The position numbers and the translations under genes are program-made. This document shows positions 7,659 to 16,105 of a stretch of 64,000 nucleotides of DNA, one piece after another. Under the pieces are notes generated by a model. The model was not told the origin of the DNA. It was given only the letters and a program-made list of their open reading frames with translations, and made no database searches. The stretch's first letter is position 1. The number at the start of each line of letters is the position of its first letter. The stretch comes from Rhabdothermincola sp037478855 (GTDB taxonomy: Bacteria > Actinomycetota > Acidimicrobiia > Acidimicrobiales > Acidimicrobilacustridaceae), in NCBI GenBank assembly GCA_037478855.1, contig JBBFLY010000004.1, positions 1 to 64,000 of the forward strand. The letters are read 5' to 3'.

Positions 7659-8876
7659 TCAGCTCAGACGTTCGATGATCATGGCCATACCCTGGCCGCC
7701 ACCCACGCACATGGTCTCCAAGCCGATGGTCTTGTCGGCATCCTGCAGGCCGTGGATCAGGGTGGTCATGATGCGGGCCCCGGTCATGCCGAAGGGGTGC
7801 CCGATGGCGATGGCGCCTCCGTTGACGTTGAGCTTGTCCCACTCGATGCCGAGGTGACGGGCCGAGGGGATCACCTGCGCGGCGAACGCCTCGTTGATCT
7901 CCACCAGGTCGACGTCGTCGATGGTCATGCCGGCTCGGCGAAGCGCCTGCCGGCTCGCCTCGACCGGGCCCATCCCCATGATCTCGGGGTGCAGGGCGCT
8001 CACACCGCTCGCGACCACCCGGGCCAGGGGCGTGATGCCCAGCTCGGCGGCCTTCGTGTCGCTCATCACGATCACCGCGGCCGCGCCGTCGTTCAGGGGA
8101 CAGGCGTTGCCGGCCGTGACCCGGCCGTCGGGGCGGAAGGCGGGCTTGAGCTTGGCGAGAGCCTCCACAGTGGTGCCTGGCCGGATGCCGTCGTCCCTCG
8201 TGACCAGCACCTCGTTGCCCTCGATGTCGGTCGCGGGCAGCGGGGTGATCTCGTCCTCCCAGAAGCCGCGCTCGAGCGAGGCGGTGGCTCGCTGCTGAGA
8301 GAGCGCGGCGAACTCGTCCATCTCCTCGCGGCTGACCTTCTCGAACTCGGCGACGTTCTCCGCGGTCTGGCCCATGGCGATGTAGATGTCGGGCAGCCCC
8401 TGGGGTGGCTGCCAGTCACCCTTGCCGCCCTGGGCCCGCTCTGCGGTGCGGGCCTCCGCCTCGGCGAAGAGCGGGTTGTGGGGGCCGGTGTCGGCGGCGC
8501 CGTTCAGGTAGCGGCTCACGGTCTCGACGCCCGCGGCGATGAACACGTCTCCCTCGCCGGCCTTGATCGCGTGCGCGGCCATCCGGATGGTCTGCAGCGA
8601 TGACGAGCAGTAGCGGTTGACGGTCACACCCGGCACGTTGTCGAGCCCGGCCAGGACCGCGGCGACACGGGCGATGTTGTAGCCGGACTCGCCGCCGGGC
8701 TGTCCACAGCCCATCAGCACGTCCTCCACCTGGGTCGGGTCCAGTTGGGGGACCTTGCTGAGCACGTCCTTCAGGATGAACGCGGCCATGTCGTCCGGTC
8801 GGACGTTGACCAGAGAGCCCTTGTTGGCCCGACCGATCGGCGTGCGGGCGGTGGCGACGATGACAGCTTCAGGCAT
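7659..8876 (-). CDS. Acetyl-CoA C-acyltransferase (FadA3-like thiolase)
   Basis: A 405-aa thiolase with nucleophile Cys90 in VNRYCSSSLQ, NEAFAAQVIP, GHPFGMTGAR histidine motif and C-terminal MCVGGGQG cysteine. It matches the mycobacterial FadA3 type in length and sequence as I recall it, and differs clearly from FadA6 at 4558. The product is acetyl- or propionyl-CoA plus a shortened acyl-CoA. The ATG at 8876 is chosen because AAGGGGGAA lies just upstream and the family N-terminus PEAVIVATARTPIG starts there. It is divergent from the oxidoreductase operon at 9012 with a KstR-type box between them. Confidence 0.9.
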   Translation of the reverse strand: MPEAVIVATARTPIGRANKGSLVNVRPDDMAAFILKDVLSKVPQLDPTQVEDVLMGCGQPGGESGYNIARVAAVLAGLDNVPGVTVNRYCSSSLQTIRMAAHAIKAGEGDVFIAAGVETVSRYLNGAADTGPHNPLFAEAEARTAERAQGGKGDWQPPQGLPDIYIAMGQTAENVAEFEKVSREEMDEFAALSQQRATASLERGFWEDEITPLPATDIEGNEVLVTRDDGIRPGTTVEALAKLKPAFRPDGRVTAGNACPLNDGAAAVIVMSDTKAAELGITPLARVVASGVSALHPEIMGMGPVEASRQALRRAGMTIDDVDLVEINEAFAAQVIPSARHLGIEWDKLNVNGGAIAIGHPFGMTGARIMTTLIHGLQDADKTIGLETMCVGGGQGMAMIIERLS

Positions 8877-8974
8877 GGTTCCCCCTTCGATCGGCTGACG
8901 GGGTACCTGTCTAGCGCAGCGCACGGGTGGCTCAAATCTGCCTGGTCGCGGTGGCAGGACGTCGGTCCGGCGAC

Positions 8975-8988
8975 TAGAACGTGTTCTA
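8975..8988. promoter_or_regulatory. KstR-type operator, site 1 (perfect)
   Basis: TAGAACGTGTTCTA, a perfect 14-bp palindrome matching the TnnAACnnGTTnnA consensus I recall for mycobacterial KstR. It lies between divergent thiolase and oxidoreductase genes. Confidence 0.75.
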
Positions 8989-9011
8989 ACGAATCAGGAA
9001 GGGGTTCCGCC

Positions 9012-10010
9012 ATGGCGATGGCCATCATCCGCTTCGACATGCGAGCGCCGGGCCTGGACCCGGACGCGACCGCACGGTTGTACGGCGCGGCCCTCGAGAT
9101 GGGTGCCTGGGCCGACGAGCAGGGGTTCGACCTCCTGGTGCTCTCCGAGCACCACGGCGCGGACGACGGCTTCCTCCCCTCACCGCTGGTCATGGCCGCG
9201 GCGATGGCCGGCGCGACCCGGCACATCCCCCTCAACATCGCGGCCCTGCTCGTCCCTCTGCACGACCCGATCCGGCTCGCGGAGGACATCGCGGTTCTCG
9301 ACCTCATCTCCGGAGGGCGGATCTCCATCGTCGCCGGCCTCGGGTACCGCCCGGTCGAGTACGCCATGTTCGACCGGCAGTGGAGCGAGCGGGGTCGGCG
9401 CATGGACGAGTGCCTCGAGATCATGATCAAGGCCTGGTCCGGCGAGCCCATCGAGGTGGGCGGTGAGACCGTGCGGGTCACCCCACGGCCGCTGCAGCAG
9501 CCGCATCCCCTGCTCATGATCGGCGGCTCGGGGAAGGCTGCTGCCAGACGCGCCGCCCGGTTCGGGTTGGGCTTCTTCCCACCCATCGGTGACGAGGAAC
9601 TCAGCGCGCTCTACCTCGAGGAGTGCGAACGGCTCGGCAAGACACCCGGGTTGGTGCTCGCACCCCATCCTGAGCAGCCGGGCACGCTCTTCGTCAGCGA
9701 GGACCCGGACAAGGCTTGGGCTGAGCTGGGTCCCTACCTGCTGCACGACGCCGTCACGTACCACAGCTGGCAGACCGCCGATGTCCGCTCCTCGGTCAAC
9801 TCAGGGGCGAGCACCGTCGAGGAGCTGCGGGCCGAGGGCGTCTACCAGATCCTCACCCCTGACCAGTGTGTGGAGCTCGCCGCCCGTCTGGGCCCGTTCG
9901 GTGGGCTCACCCACCATCCCCTCTGTGGAGGGGTTCCCCCCGAGCTGGCGTGGCCCAGCCTCGAGCTCTTCGCGGAGAAGGTGCTGCCCCGGCTCCGCGC
10001 GGACGGGTAG
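9012..10010 (+). CDS. Luciferase-like (LLM class) oxidoreductase
   Basis: A 332-aa LLM-class protein: EQGFDLLVLSEHHGADDGFLPSP, NIAALLVPLHDPIRLAEDIAVLD, GGRISIVAGLGYRP and HPLLMIGGSG mark the barrel strand ends. The EHHG histidine motif is typical of the flavin-dependent branch, but F420 use cannot be excluded. ATG at 9012 follows GGAAGGGG. It is the first gene of a three-gene operon with a second LLM protein and an isochorismatase-like protein, under a perfect KstR-type box 24 bp upstream. A role in oxidising or reducing a sterol-derived intermediate is inference. Confidence 0.88.
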   Translation: MAMAIIRFDMRAPGLDPDATARLYGAALEMGAWADEQGFDLLVLSEHHGADDGFLPSPLVMAAAMAGATRHIPLNIAALLVPLHDPIRLAEDIAVLDLISGGRISIVAGLGYRPVEYAMFDRQWSERGRRMDECLEIMIKAWSGEPIEVGGETVRVTPRPLQQPHPLLMIGGSGKAAARRAARFGLGFFPPIGDEELSALYLEECERLGKTPGLVLAPHPEQPGTLFVSEDPDKAWAELGPYLLHDAVTYHSWQTADVRSSVNSGASTVEELRAEGVYQILTPDQCVELAARLGPFGGLTHHPLCGGVPPELAWPSLELFAEKVLPRLRADG

Positions 10011-10026
10011 CCCGGGAGCGGTAGCC

Positions 10027-10866
10027 GTGAAGTTCGCGATGACCTTCGGCCAGCTGCACCCCGCGTACTGGTTGGAGGCGGTTCGTGAAGCCGACCGGTT
10101 GGGCTTCGAGTCGGCCTGGCTGCCCGAGCACCTGGTGCTGCCCGTCGAGATGCGTGGCCAGCTGGTACCGGGGGAGGAGCACCCGCCGATCACGCCCAGC
10201 ACACCGGTGTACGAGCCGGGCGCCTACTTGTCGTTCGTCGCGGCGCAGACCACCCGGATCCGGCTCGGCACGTTCGTCTACCTGCTCGGGATCCGTCACC
10301 CCTTCGTCGGCGCGCGGACCTTCGCGACCCTCGACGTGGTCTCGGGGGGTCGTGCCGAGGTCGGGGTCGGCGCAGGCTGGATGACCACCGAGTGGGAGGT
10401 CGTGGGCCTGGATCCCAGGACCCGGGGCCGCCGTCTCGACGAGGCCATCGAGGTCTGCAAGCGGCTGTGGACCGAGCCGGTGGTGGAGCACCACGGCGAG
10501 TTCTTCGACTTCGCTCCCGTGATGTTCGAACCGAAGCCGGTCCAGCAGCCGCATCCCCCGATCGTCGTCGGTGGGGAGAGCGAGCGGGCGCTGCGCCGTG
10601 CCGCCCGGCTGGGTGACGGCTGGATCGGGATGTGGCACACCCCCGACTCCGCGGCCCGGCAGGTGCGTCAGCTGCGGGCCTTCGAGGAGGAGTACGGGCG
10701 CGCGGACGATCCCGTGCAGGTGACGGTGATGGGCGCGGTCGACGAGCCAGCGGACATCGGCAGGTGGGAAGAGGCGGGTGTGGACCGGTTGATCGTGGTG
10801 CCGTGGCAGCGTTCTCGAGAGGCGATCGACGGTCTGCGCCGCTTTGCGGACGACTACCTGCTGTGA
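10027..10866 (+). CDS. Luciferase-like F420-type oxidoreductase
   Basis: A 279-aa LLM-class barrel: ESAWLPEHLVLP, IRLGTFVYLLGIRHPF, LDVVSGGRAEVGVGAGWMTTEW, and HPPIVVGGESERALRRAARLGDGW. The last two motifs are typical of F420-dependent actinobacterial members. The start is GTG at 10027, preceded by GGGAGCGG, 16 nt after the previous stop. The next gene begins 4 nt after its stop, so the three genes should be cotranscribed. The substrate is unknown. Confidence 0.87.
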   Translation: MKFAMTFGQLHPAYWLEAVREADRLGFESAWLPEHLVLPVEMRGQLVPGEEHPPITPSTPVYEPGAYLSFVAAQTTRIRLGTFVYLLGIRHPFVGARTFATLDVVSGGRAEVGVGAGWMTTEWEVVGLDPRTRGRRLDEAIEVCKRLWTEPVVEHHGEFFDFAPVMFEPKPVQQPHPPIVVGGESERALRRAARLGDGWIGMWHTPDSAARQVRQLRAFEEEYGRADDPVQVTVMGAVDEPADIGRWEEAGVDRLIVVPWQRSREAIDGLRRFADDYLL

Positions 10867-10870
10867 GCCG

Positions 10871-11509
10871 ATGCCGATCGACCTGCGAGCTCTCGTCGCC
10901 CCCGGTCACACCGCCCTGGTGACCCAGGAGTGCCAGAACGGGGTGATCGGCGAGCCGGCAGCGCTTCCCCAGCTCGCCGAGATCGCCCGTCGGCAGATGA
11001 TCCCCAACGCCGCCCGGCTCGCGGCCGTTGCCCGGCAGGTGGGTGTTCCCGTCGTGCACTGCGTCGCGGCCCGGCGCACCGACGGCCGCGGCTCGAACCG
11101 CAACGCCCGTCTGTTCCTCGGCATGCTCAAGACGCCTGTTCCGCTCACCCCGGGCACACCGGCGGTGGAGGTGATCCCGGAGATCGGCGTGGCCGAAAGC
11201 GATCTGGTGCTCACCCGGCTCCACGGTGTCGGCCCGATGGGCGGGACCGACCTCGACGCGGTCCTTCGCAACCTCGGTGTCAGCACCATCGTCGGGGTGG
11301 GGGTGTCCGTGAACGTGGGGATGCTCGACTTCGCGTTCGACGCGGTGAACGCCGGCTACCAGATGGTGATCCCCCGCGACGCGGTCGCCGGCGTTCCCGA
11401 GGACTACGCCAGGGCCGTGCTCGACAACACGCTTTCGCTGGTCGCCACGCTGCCGACGACCGATGAGGTGATCGAGGCCTGGGTCAGCTCGGCGCGGCCG
11501 GAGTCCTGA
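10871..11509 (+). CDS. Isochorismatase-like protein lacking the usual catalytic triad
   Basis: A 212-aa protein with the isochorismatase/cysteine-hydrolase layout: ALVTQECQNGV at residues 15-25, DLVLTRLHGVGPMGGTDLDAVLRNLG in the middle, and VGVGVSVNVGMLDFAFDAV near residue 150. The three catalytic positions appear substituted: Asp is Glu20, Lys is Arg116 and the nucleophile Cys is Gly150. It is therefore either a pseudoenzyme or uses different chemistry. It starts 4 nt after the LLM gene. Its last 26 bp overlap the 3' end of the convergent lipoprotein gene. Confidence 0.82.
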   Translation: MPIDLRALVAPGHTALVTQECQNGVIGEPAALPQLAEIARRQMIPNAARLAAVARQVGVPVVHCVAARRTDGRGSNRNARLFLGMLKTPVPLTPGTPAVEVIPEIGVAESDLVLTRLHGVGPMGGTDLDAVLRNLGVSTIVGVGVSVNVGMLDFAFDAVNAGYQMVIPRDAVAGVPEDYARAVLDNTLSLVATLPTTDEVIEAWVSSARPES

Positions 11510-11978
11510 TCGGCTCGCCGTCGAGCCCGACCACGTACCAGACCCCGTTCAACCCCTGACCGTTCGTCTCACCCGGCGCCGAGTCGCCGGCGAAGCGGTA
11601 GAGCGGTCGACCCTTGTAGACGATCTGGAAGCTGCCATCGGACAGCGGCACCTGATCGAAGTCGGCGGTGTCGAACGGCGCAGGTGGCTCGACCGCATCG
11701 GCCACGAACGGCGGCCAGGCCTGCGCGCACGCGTCGACGCAGGTGGGGACCCCGGCGGTGTCGTTGAGGGTGACGTAGAGGGTCATGCCCTCGGTGTCGA
11801 CCAGGATGTCGCCGAGGGAGGTGGTCTCGACACCGATCGAGGCAGCGCGCGGCTCGGTGTCGTCGACCACGCTTTCGTCGTCCGCGCCGACCGCGTCATC
11901 ATCGGAGCTGGTGCACGCCCCGAGGAGCAGTGCTCCGAGGACCAGCAGCAGTGACAGCCTGCGGAACCAGTGGTGCAT
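11484..11978 (-). CDS. Lipoprotein with Yx4D-type repeat domain
   Basis: A 164-aa protein. Residues 1-22 form a lipoprotein signal ending in the lipobox LLGAC (Cys22), followed by an acidic Ser/Asp linker. The rest resembles the COG4315 / lipoprotein_15 group of secreted proteins: LVDTEGMTLYVTLND, a CVDACAQAWPPF disulphide-like segment and YKGRPLYRFAGD. Function in this family is not established. GAGGGAGG lies upstream of ATG. It is divergent from the TetR gene and overlaps the isochorismatase-like gene tail to tail. Confidence 0.85.
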   Translation of the reverse strand: MHHWFRRLSLLLVLGALLLGACTSSDDDAVGADDESVVDDTEPRAASIGVETTSLGDILVDTEGMTLYVTLNDTAGVPTCVDACAQAWPPFVADAVEPPAPFDTADFDQVPLSDGSFQIVYKGRPLYRFAGDSAPGETNGQGLNGVWYVVGLDGEPIRTPAAPS

Positions 11979-12064
11979 CGGCGTGCCTCCCTCGGTGGGG
12001 CGCGGGTCTTGCCTCTCGAGCTGGGATGCACGGTAGTCGCGCTGGGCTGCACGGTCGTGGGTGC

Positions 12065-12077
12065 TGACGGGCCGTCA
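12065..12077. promoter_or_regulatory. TGACG-type operator, site 3 (in front of tetR)
   Basis: TGACGGGCCGTCA, extended by flanking C/G to a 15-bp palindrome, 33 bp before the TetR start and about 20 bp before its -10. The position suits autoregulation by the TetR protein. Confidence 0.7.
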
Positions 12078-12096
12078 GCTGCGGGAGTGGGCCGAC

Positions 12097-12102
12097 TAAC
12101 GT
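12097..12102 (+). promoter_or_regulatory. Leaderless -10 (TAACGT) for tetR
   Basis: TAACGT, 7 nt, then GTG at 12110. No Shine-Dalgarno is present. Confidence 0.55.
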
Positions 12103-12109
12103 TGACCTC

Positions 12110-12790
12110 GTGAGTGCGCCCTCTCCGGACGTGACCGACGCAGAGCTGCGGGCAGCCGACGGGAGGGTGCCTGGTCGCCGGGGGCGTGCCACCCGTCAGC
12201 GCCTGCTCGAGCAGACGGCGGGGATGCTCAGGTCCACCTCCTACCGGGATCTGAAGGTCGTCGACATCGCCCGTGGGGCCGGGACCTCCCCCGCCACCTT
12301 CTACCAGTACTTTCCCGAGGTCGAGAGCGCGATCCTCGTGCTGGCGGAGGAGATGTCCCAGGCCGGTAGCGCACGGCTCAGCGGGGTGGTGCGTGACGGG
12401 AACTGGAAGGGCAGGGCCGCCTACGACACGGCACTGGCCGTCGTCGAAGAGGTCATGGCCTTCTGGGAGGACCACCGGGCAGTCATGCGGGTGGTCGACC
12501 TGGCCACTGACGAGGGTGACCAGCGCTTCCGCAAGATCCGGGTGGCGTTGCTGAACGGTCTCACCAATGCGCTGGCCGAGGTTATCGAGGCCGCCACCAA
12601 GGCGGGTCGCCACCCCGCAGATCTCGATCCGATGGCCACGGCCGGCGTGCTGGTGTCGATGCTCGCCCACGTGGCCGCCCACCGGTACGGGTTCGAGTTC
12701 TGGGGGATCCGCACCGACGATCTGCAGCGGAGCATGGCCCGGATCCTCTACACGACCGTCACCGGACAGAAGCCGCCGTCGGGGGCTTAG
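12110..12790 (+). CDS. TetR-family transcriptional regulator
   Basis: A 226-aa regulator. An N-terminal extension rich in Arg leads into the helix-turn-helix at about residues 25-75 (RQRLLEQTAGMLRSTSYRDLKVVDIARGAGTS then PATFYQYFPEVESAI). The C-terminal ligand and dimer domain is all-helical. A TGACG-type palindrome in its own promoter, and six more at catabolic promoters nearby, make it the best local candidate for the factor that reads that motif, with an acyl-CoA as a plausible ligand. That link is inference. The GTG start is supported by the leaderless -10 and the lack of any RBS. Confidence 0.85.
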   Translation: MSAPSPDVTDAELRAADGRVPGRRGRATRQRLLEQTAGMLRSTSYRDLKVVDIARGAGTSPATFYQYFPEVESAILVLAEEMSQAGSARLSGVVRDGNWKGRAAYDTALAVVEEVMAFWEDHRAVMRVVDLATDEGDQRFRKIRVALLNGLTNALAEVIEAATKAGRHPADLDPMATAGVLVSMLAHVAAHRYGFEFWGIRTDDLQRSMARILYTTVTGQKPPSGA

Positions 12791-12806
12791 TCCCGCCATC
12801 GACACG

Positions 12807-12812
12807 TACGAT
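12807..12812 (+). promoter_or_regulatory. Leaderless -10 (TACGAT) for the 12819 gene
   Basis: TACGAT, 6 nt, then ATG at 12819. It gives the oxidoreductase its own transcript although tetR ends only 28 bp upstream. Confidence 0.5.
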
Positions 12813-12818
12813 CGGCGG

Positions 12819-13688
12819 ATGCTGTTCGGGATCCTCCCGCCGTATCGCGCCGGGGTCGCCGCGGACCCCGCCTGGATGGTCGAGTTCGCGCAGCACGCTG
12901 AGGCGGTGGGCTTCGAGTCGCTCTACACGGTCGAGCACGTGGTTGTGCAGGCCGGCTATGCGGCCCGGTATCCCTACGCGGCGGGCGGACGCATGCCGTT
13001 GCCCGACGAGTGCCCGATACCGGATCCACTCGACCTACTCGCCTTCCTCGCCGGGGTGACCGAGCGGATCGTGCTGGCCACCGGCATCCTGGTGCTGCCG
13101 GAGCACCATCCGGTCCAGCTCGCCAAGCGGGTCGCGACGATTGACGTGCTCTCCGGCGGGCGCATGCGTCTGGGTGTCGGGGTCGGCTGGATGCGCGAGG
13201 AGATCGAGGCTGTCGGGGTCGACTTCGACACCCGGGGCGTGCGCACCGATGAGGCGATCGAGGCTCTCCGGGCGCTGTGGCGTGACGATGAAGCCAGCTT
13301 CGAAGGCCGGTTCTTCTCGTTCCACCGGGCCATCAGCAGACCCCAGCCGGTGCAACCGGGCGGGGTGCCCATCCACGTCGGTGGTCACTCTGCGGCCGCT
13401 GCCCGCCGTGCCGGTCGCTTCGGCGACGGGTTCCAGCCTCTCGGGCTCGACGGTGACGCGCTCGCGCTGCGCATGGCCCAGCTGCGCTCCGCCGCCGAGG
13501 AGGCGGGCCGCGACCCCGAAGCCATCGAGCTGTCGCTCGGCGGCCTGCTCGACGCGGTCGGCCCCGACGAGGTGCACCGGGCCGAAGCGTGCGGTGCGAC
13601 CAGGCTCGTGCTCTCGACACGGGAGGCCGATCTGCGCCGCCTCAAGGACCAGATGTCGGCGTTCGCGCAGCAGGTCATCCACGGTTGA
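12819..13688 (+). CDS. Luciferase-like F420-type oxidoreductase
   Basis: A 289-aa LLM-class protein with ESLYTVEHVVVQAGY, IVLATGILVLPEHHPVQLAKRVATIDVLSGGRMRLGVGVGW (read as separate strand-end motifs) and GGVPIHVGGHSAAAARRAGRFGDG. The SGGR and GVGVGW motifs fit F420-binding actinobacterial members. The ATG at 12819 is favoured by the TACGAT hexamer 6 nt upstream. It follows tetR in the same direction and could also be read through from it. Its substrate is unknown. Confidence 0.86.
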   Translation: MLFGILPPYRAGVAADPAWMVEFAQHAEAVGFESLYTVEHVVVQAGYAARYPYAAGGRMPLPDECPIPDPLDLLAFLAGVTERIVLATGILVLPEHHPVQLAKRVATIDVLSGGRMRLGVGVGWMREEIEAVGVDFDTRGVRTDEAIEALRALWRDDEASFEGRFFSFHRAISRPQPVQPGGVPIHVGGHSAAAARRAGRFGDGFQPLGLDGDALALRMAQLRSAAEEAGRDPEAIELSLGGLLDAVGPDEVHRAEACGATRLVLSTREADLRRLKDQMSAFAQQVIHG

Positions 13689-13747
13689 GAGCCGCAGGGC
13701 ACGACGGGGTGGCGGCCGGCTGCCGAACCTGCAACAGTGCAGGGAAC

Positions 13748-13761
13748 TAGAACAGGTTTCG
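13748..13761. promoter_or_regulatory. KstR-type operator, site 2
   Basis: TAGAACAGGTTTCG, 16 bp before the GTG of the 13778 gene. The left half is perfect and the outer right half is degenerate. Confidence 0.55.
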
Positions 13762-13777
13762 ATTCCGGGAGAGCAGC

Positions 13778-14677
13778 GTGGCCGCGATCATCCCGCCGGG
13801 CCAGCTCGTGTACGGCCTCCAGCTACCGGTGCAGTCGCAGAGCACCCGCTACGTACAGCCCTGGGAAGCCGCCTGTGGCATCGATGAGCTGGCCCGGATC
13901 GCGCGGACGTGCGACGCCGCAGGCTTCTTCTACATCGCCGTCTGCGACCACGTCGCCATCCCCCGCCCGCATGACGAGGTGATGGGGACGACGTGGTGGG
14001 ACACCCTCACGACGCTTGGCTACCTGGCTGGGATCACCGAGCGGACCCGCCTGCTGAGCCACGTCTACGTCCTGCCCTACCGCCATCCGCTCCTGACCGC
14101 CAAGGGCTTTCTCACCCTCGACGCGGTGTCGAAGGGTCGGGCCATCCTCGGGGTCGGCGCGGGTCACGTGCGGGGCGAGTTCGAGCTGCTCGGCGTGGAG
14201 TTCGAGCGACGTGGTCAGCTGCTCGACGAGGCGATCGACGTCGTGCGGGCCGCGTTCGAACACGAGTACCCGCAGGTTGACGGAGCGAACTGGTCGGTGC
14301 GTGACGCGGGGCTCCGACCGAGACCGGTGCAACCGGGTGGGCCGCCGATCTGGGTGGGGGGTTCCTCCAAGGCGGCGCTGCGCCGTGCCGCCGACCGTGG
14401 CGACGGATGGCTTCCACAAGGGCCTCCCGAGATGGGCATGAAGGCCGCTGTGCAGTTCATCCGCGACCGGCGCGGCGACGTGCCGATCGACATCGGCGTC
14501 AACACCGGACCGATCGACATGACACAACCCCCGGAGCAGATCGCTGCCGGTCTGCGCCGGTTCGCCGACATTGGTGTGAACCAGCTCCAGGTCATGTTCC
14601 GGGCATCCTCCGTGAACGAGTACTGCGAGCTGATCGAGGCGTTCGGGCGCGAGGTTGCGCCTCATCTCAACGACTAG
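13778..14677 (+). CDS. Luciferase-like F420-type oxidoreductase
   Basis: A 299-aa LLM-class barrel. It shows AGFFYIAVCDHVAIP, TRLLSHVYVLPYRHP, LDAVSKGRAILGVGAGHVRGEFELLG and GPPIWVGGSSKAALRRAADRGDGW (motifs listed separately along the protein). Some active-site positions differ from its neighbours, for example CDHV in place of the more usual EH pair. The GTG start has GGGAGAG upstream. The SDR at 14686 begins 8 nt after its stop behind a strong AGGAGG, so the two form an operon under KstR-type site 2. Confidence 0.86.
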   Translation: MAAIIPPGQLVYGLQLPVQSQSTRYVQPWEAACGIDELARIARTCDAAGFFYIAVCDHVAIPRPHDEVMGTTWWDTLTTLGYLAGITERTRLLSHVYVLPYRHPLLTAKGFLTLDAVSKGRAILGVGAGHVRGEFELLGVEFERRGQLLDEAIDVVRAAFEHEYPQVDGANWSVRDAGLRPRPVQPGGPPIWVGGSSKAALRRAADRGDGWLPQGPPEMGMKAAVQFIRDRRGDVPIDIGVNTGPIDMTQPPEQIAAGLRRFADIGVNQLQVMFRASSVNEYCELIEAFGREVAPHLND

Positions 14678-14685
14678 GAGGCAGC

Positions 14686-15465
14686 GTGCTGCTTGAAGGC
14701 AAGGTGGCCATCGTCTCGGGGCTCGGTCCCGGCATGGGTCGTGACATCTCGTTGGCACTGGCTCGGGAGGGCGCGGACATCGTCATGGCTGCTCGGCGTG
14801 AGCAGCGCATGGAGCAGGTCGCCGAGGAGGTGGAGGCGCTCGGCCGGCGGGCCGTGTGCGTCCGCACCGACATCTCCAACGCCGACGACTGCGCTCGCCT
14901 CGCCGAGACGGTCCGTCGCGAGCTGAGCACCGCGCACATCCTGGTCAACAACGCCTTCCACGACGGCAACTACAAGTCCTTCGAGGACTCGGACCTCGAC
15001 GAGTGGCGAGCCACCTTCGACGTCAACTTCTGGGGAACCCTGCAGCTCACGAAGGCCGTGCTCCCTCTGCTCAAGGAGCACGAGGAGAGCCACATCGTGA
15101 TGATCAACACCATGTCGGTCCAGCTGGTCGAGCCGAACTTCGGGGCGTACGCGGCGTCGAAGGGAGCCCTGGCGACGGCCACCAGAACCCTCGCCCGGGA
15201 GCTCGGACGCTACGGCGTGCGGGTCAACGGCATCCACCCCGGGTACATCTGGGGGAGCTCGGTCGAGTGGTATCTCAACCACCTCGCTGAGCAGAACGGC
15301 ACCAGCTTCGAGGAGGAGTACGCGAAGGTCGCGGACCAGACCTGCCTCGGCTACATCGTGCCGTCCTCGGAGATCGCCGGTGCGGTGGTGTTCTTCGCCT
15401 CGTCGCTCAGCCGTGCCGTCACCGGCCAGAGCCTGTCGGTGAACGGTGGGCACTACCTGCAGTGA
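14686..15465 (+). CDS. Short-chain dehydrogenase/reductase
   Basis: A 259-aa classical SDR: SGLGPGMGRDIS nucleotide loop, NNAFHDG in place of the usual NNAG, INTMSVQ serine region, and YAASKGA with catalytic Tyr and Lys. The sequence ends with VTGQSLSVNGGHYLQ, the usual SDR C-terminus. The GTG start is set by TAGGAGG eight bases upstream. The unusual NNAF element recurs in some actinobacterial steroid-region SDRs, but I cannot assign a substrate. It is cotranscribed with the LLM oxidoreductase before it. Confidence 0.87.
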   Translation: MLLEGKVAIVSGLGPGMGRDISLALAREGADIVMAARREQRMEQVAEEVEALGRRAVCVRTDISNADDCARLAETVRRELSTAHILVNNAFHDGNYKSFEDSDLDEWRATFDVNFWGTLQLTKAVLPLLKEHEESHIVMINTMSVQLVEPNFGAYAASKGALATATRTLARELGRYGVRVNGIHPGYIWGSSVEWYLNHLAEQNGTSFEEEYAKVADQTCLGYIVPSSEIAGAVVFFASSLSRAVTGQSLSVNGGHYLQ

Positions 15466-15613
15466 GACCGAGCGCCTCCGATCCGAGCTCATGGGAGCCA
15501 CCCGCGGGCTCGCGGCGGGGACTGGGACGGTCGTCCTTCCGACGGAGCGGACAGCGTGGGTCGGCGAACGCCATGCCCACCGTGATCCGCTTGCTGCCAC
15601 AGGCCGGTGAGGT

Positions 15614-16075
15614 GTGAGAGGCATCGCGGCAGCCTCGGATCGTCGGGCCATCGCGAACCTCGTCTACGGGTTGGCCGCAGCGATCGACGACGGCGATCTC
15701 GACCGGGTCGAGACGATCTTCGGCGATGCGGTCTTCGTGCTCTCGGGACGCGAGCCTCGAGCCGGCGGTGCCGCCTTCCGGCGGGTGATCGAGCGCGGCA
15801 TGCGCTTCTACGACGGTTCGCCTTGCACCCTCCACGTGGTCACCAACCTCGCGATCGAGGTCGACGAGGCACGGACCTTGGCGTTCGCCCGGTCCACGAT
15901 CTCGGTGCTGCAGGCGGTTCCCCCAGCGTTCCCGCTTCAGGTGGTGATGGCAGGTCGCTATCACGATCGCTTCCGTCGGGCCTCGGGCGAGTGGCGGTTC
16001 GCCGAGCGGGTGATGCACGTGCGGCTTGTCGGCGACACGTCGTTCCACAGCGGCACCAGCTTCGAAGGGAAGTAG
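15614..16075 (+). CDS. SnoaL-like (NTF2-fold) protein
   Basis: A 153-aa protein with the SnoaL/NTF2-like layout: DRRAIANLVYGLAAAIDDGDLDRVETIF at the N-terminus, then a curved-sheet region with HVVTNLAIEVDE and AGRYHDRF, a pattern shared by steroid isomerase-like and polyketide cyclase-like proteins. The catalytic residues cannot be assigned, so dehydratase, isomerase or binding functions are all possible. The GTG start at 15614 is weakly supported. A 148-bp gap with no other feature separates it from the preceding SDR. The following gene's KstR-type box overlaps its stop codon. Confidence 0.75.
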   Translation: MRGIAAASDRRAIANLVYGLAAAIDDGDLDRVETIFGDAVFVLSGREPRAGGAAFRRVIERGMRFYDGSPCTLHVVTNLAIEVDEARTLAFARSTISVLQAVPPAFPLQVVMAGRYHDRFRRASGEWRFAERVMHVRLVGDTSFHSGTSFEGK

Positions 16076-16086
16076 AACGCGTTCTC
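16073..16086. promoter_or_regulatory. KstR-type operator, site 3
   Basis: TAGAACGCGTTCTC. It overlaps the TAG stop of the SnoaL-like gene and lies 19 bp before the EthD start, immediately upstream of that gene's -10. Confidence 0.65.
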
Positions 16087-16093
16087 GCTCCGC

Positions 16094-16099
16094 TACCGT
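16094..16099 (+). promoter_or_regulatory. Leaderless -10 (TACCGT) for the EthD gene
   Basis: TACCGT, 6 nt, then ATG at 16106. The KstR-type box ends 7 bp upstream of the hexamer, so a bound repressor would cover the spacer and -35. Confidence 0.55.
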
Positions 16100-16105
16100 G
16101 AGCGC

